DNA of 6,821 nucleotides, from assembly GCA_003224075.1 (NCBI GenBank), contig QHYF01000213.1:1-6821 (forward strand), in the 5' to 3' direction. Positions 6,320 through 6,821 of this stretch are shown here, in pieces. The position numbers and the translations under genes were made by a program. The DNA is from Acidobacteriota bacterium (lineage in GTDB: Bacteria > Acidobacteriota > Terriglobia > Acidiferrales > UBA7541). Within the stretch, counting starts at the first letter, position 1; every line of letters begins with the position of its first letter. The notes under the pieces are model-generated. The model saw nothing but the letters and a program-made list of their open reading frames with translations, was not told where the DNA came from and searched no databases.

Positions 6320-6821
6320 GCTCCGTCGCCCAAGCGCAGCCGCGAATCGCAGAGCGACAGGTGGTCATCGACAACCTGATCAAGCAGTACGGTTCTCTGC
6401 GTGCGCTCAACGGCGTCAGTTTCGCTGTGAACTTTGGCGAATGGGTCGCGCTCATGGGGCCTTCCGGCTCGGGGAAGACCACGCTCATCAACATTCTCGG
6501 CGGCCTGGATACGCTAACTTCCGGTCATGTGGTCGTCGACGACGTGGACCTTTCGAAACTCAGCGAAGGCGAACTGGTGCGTTACCGCGCCGAAAAAGTC
6601 GGCTTCGTTTTCCAGCAATTTCATCTCGTGCCGTACCTCACGGCGCTCGAAAATGTAATGCTGGCGCAGTATTTCCATAGCGTCACCGACGAAAAACAAG
6701 CCGAGGAAGCGCTGAAGCGTGTCGGCCTCGACGACCGCCTGACGCATCTGCCTGCCCAGTTATCCGGAGGCGAACAGCAGCGCGTGGCCATCGCGAGGGC
6801 GCTGATCAATCAGCCAAAGTT
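6316..6821 (+). CDS. ABC transporter ATP-binding protein, LolD/MacB type (partial, 3' end missing)
   Basis: The first 168 residues of an ATPase, cut by the right edge. Visible parts: an A-loop tyrosine at Y25, the Walker A GPSGSGKT (48-55), the LolD/MacB-like GGLD (62-65), the Q-loop in VFQQFHLVPYLTALENV (98-114), and the ABC signature LSGGEQQR (149-156) followed by VAIARAL. Walker B and the H-loop should follow beyond the window; about 60-80 more residues are expected. It hydrolyses ATP to drive the two permeases encoded just upstream, with which it probably forms one complex on the inner membrane. The start is GTG at 6316, overlapping the previous stop by 4 bp. The frame and motifs are clear; only the transported substrate is uncertain. 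In C. jejuni the matching gene would be cj1663. Confidence 0.92.
   Translation, partial: MSSVAQAQPRIAERQVVIDNLIKQYGSLRALNGVSFAVNFGEWVALMGPSGSGKTTLINILGGLDTLTSGHVVVDDVDLSKLSEGELVRYRAEKVGFVFQQFHLVPYLTALENVMLAQYFHSVTDEKQAEEALKRVGLDDRLTHLPAQLSGGEQQRVAIARALINQPK

Noticed and set aside
6309..6680. Plus-strand open frame starting inside the end of the second permease
   Set aside because: It overlaps the ATPase frame, which carries Walker A, Q-loop and signature motifs; this one has none.
1..6821. CRISPR arrays, tRNA or rRNA genes, insertion-sequence ends, phage attachment sites
   Set aside because: No direct-repeat arrays, cloverleaf-like sequences, transposase frames or terminal inverted repeats were seen. 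The repetition on the left is at the protein level only.

Overview
The window (6,821 bp, GC-rich, no RNA genes or insertion sequences seen) has two divergent halves that share one control region at about 2353-2476. Composition, a secretin carrying FG-GAP repeats, and an FTR1-DUF2318 fusion beside MacB/LolD-type ABC genes all suggest an Acidobacteriota-like soil bacterium. That assignment is an inference from gene content, not a proven placement.

Left half (1-2352, minus strand): one large gene that runs off the left edge. Read right to left it holds a signal peptide, a TPR-like helical segment, a secretin/TonB short N-terminal (STN)-like domain, a secretin N-domain and the start of the secretin core. 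Where the secretin beta-barrel should follow, at least six FG-GAP/VCBS beta-propeller repeats appear instead. The signal peptide is in a different frame from the rest of the protein. The gene is therefore frameshifted, misassembled, or starts at a poor internal GTG.

Middle (2353-2476): a well-formed sigma70-type promoter reads rightward (TTGACG, 17 bp, TACACT). It carries two perfect inverted repeats, one ending just upstream of the -35 and one over the -10 and start point. This looks like a regulated iron or metal promoter, but no full Fur or DtxR box is visible.

Right half (2477-6821, plus strand): a tightly packed operon. Its genes are an FTR1-type ferric permease fused to a cysteine-rich DUF2318 domain, two paralogous FtsX/MacB-type permeases, and a LolD/MacB-type ATPase cut by the right edge. 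The last three genes are joined by 4-bp overlaps. The set matches the core of the P19-linked iron system known from Campylobacter jejuni (cj1658-cj1665) and related to FetMP of pathogenic E. coli. The small periplasmic P19/FetP protein is absent from the part visible here. The likely role is handling of iron at the inner membrane and periplasm: FTR1 moves iron, DUF2318 may hold metal or do redox chemistry, and the ABC module contributes an ATP-driven step whose substrate is unknown.
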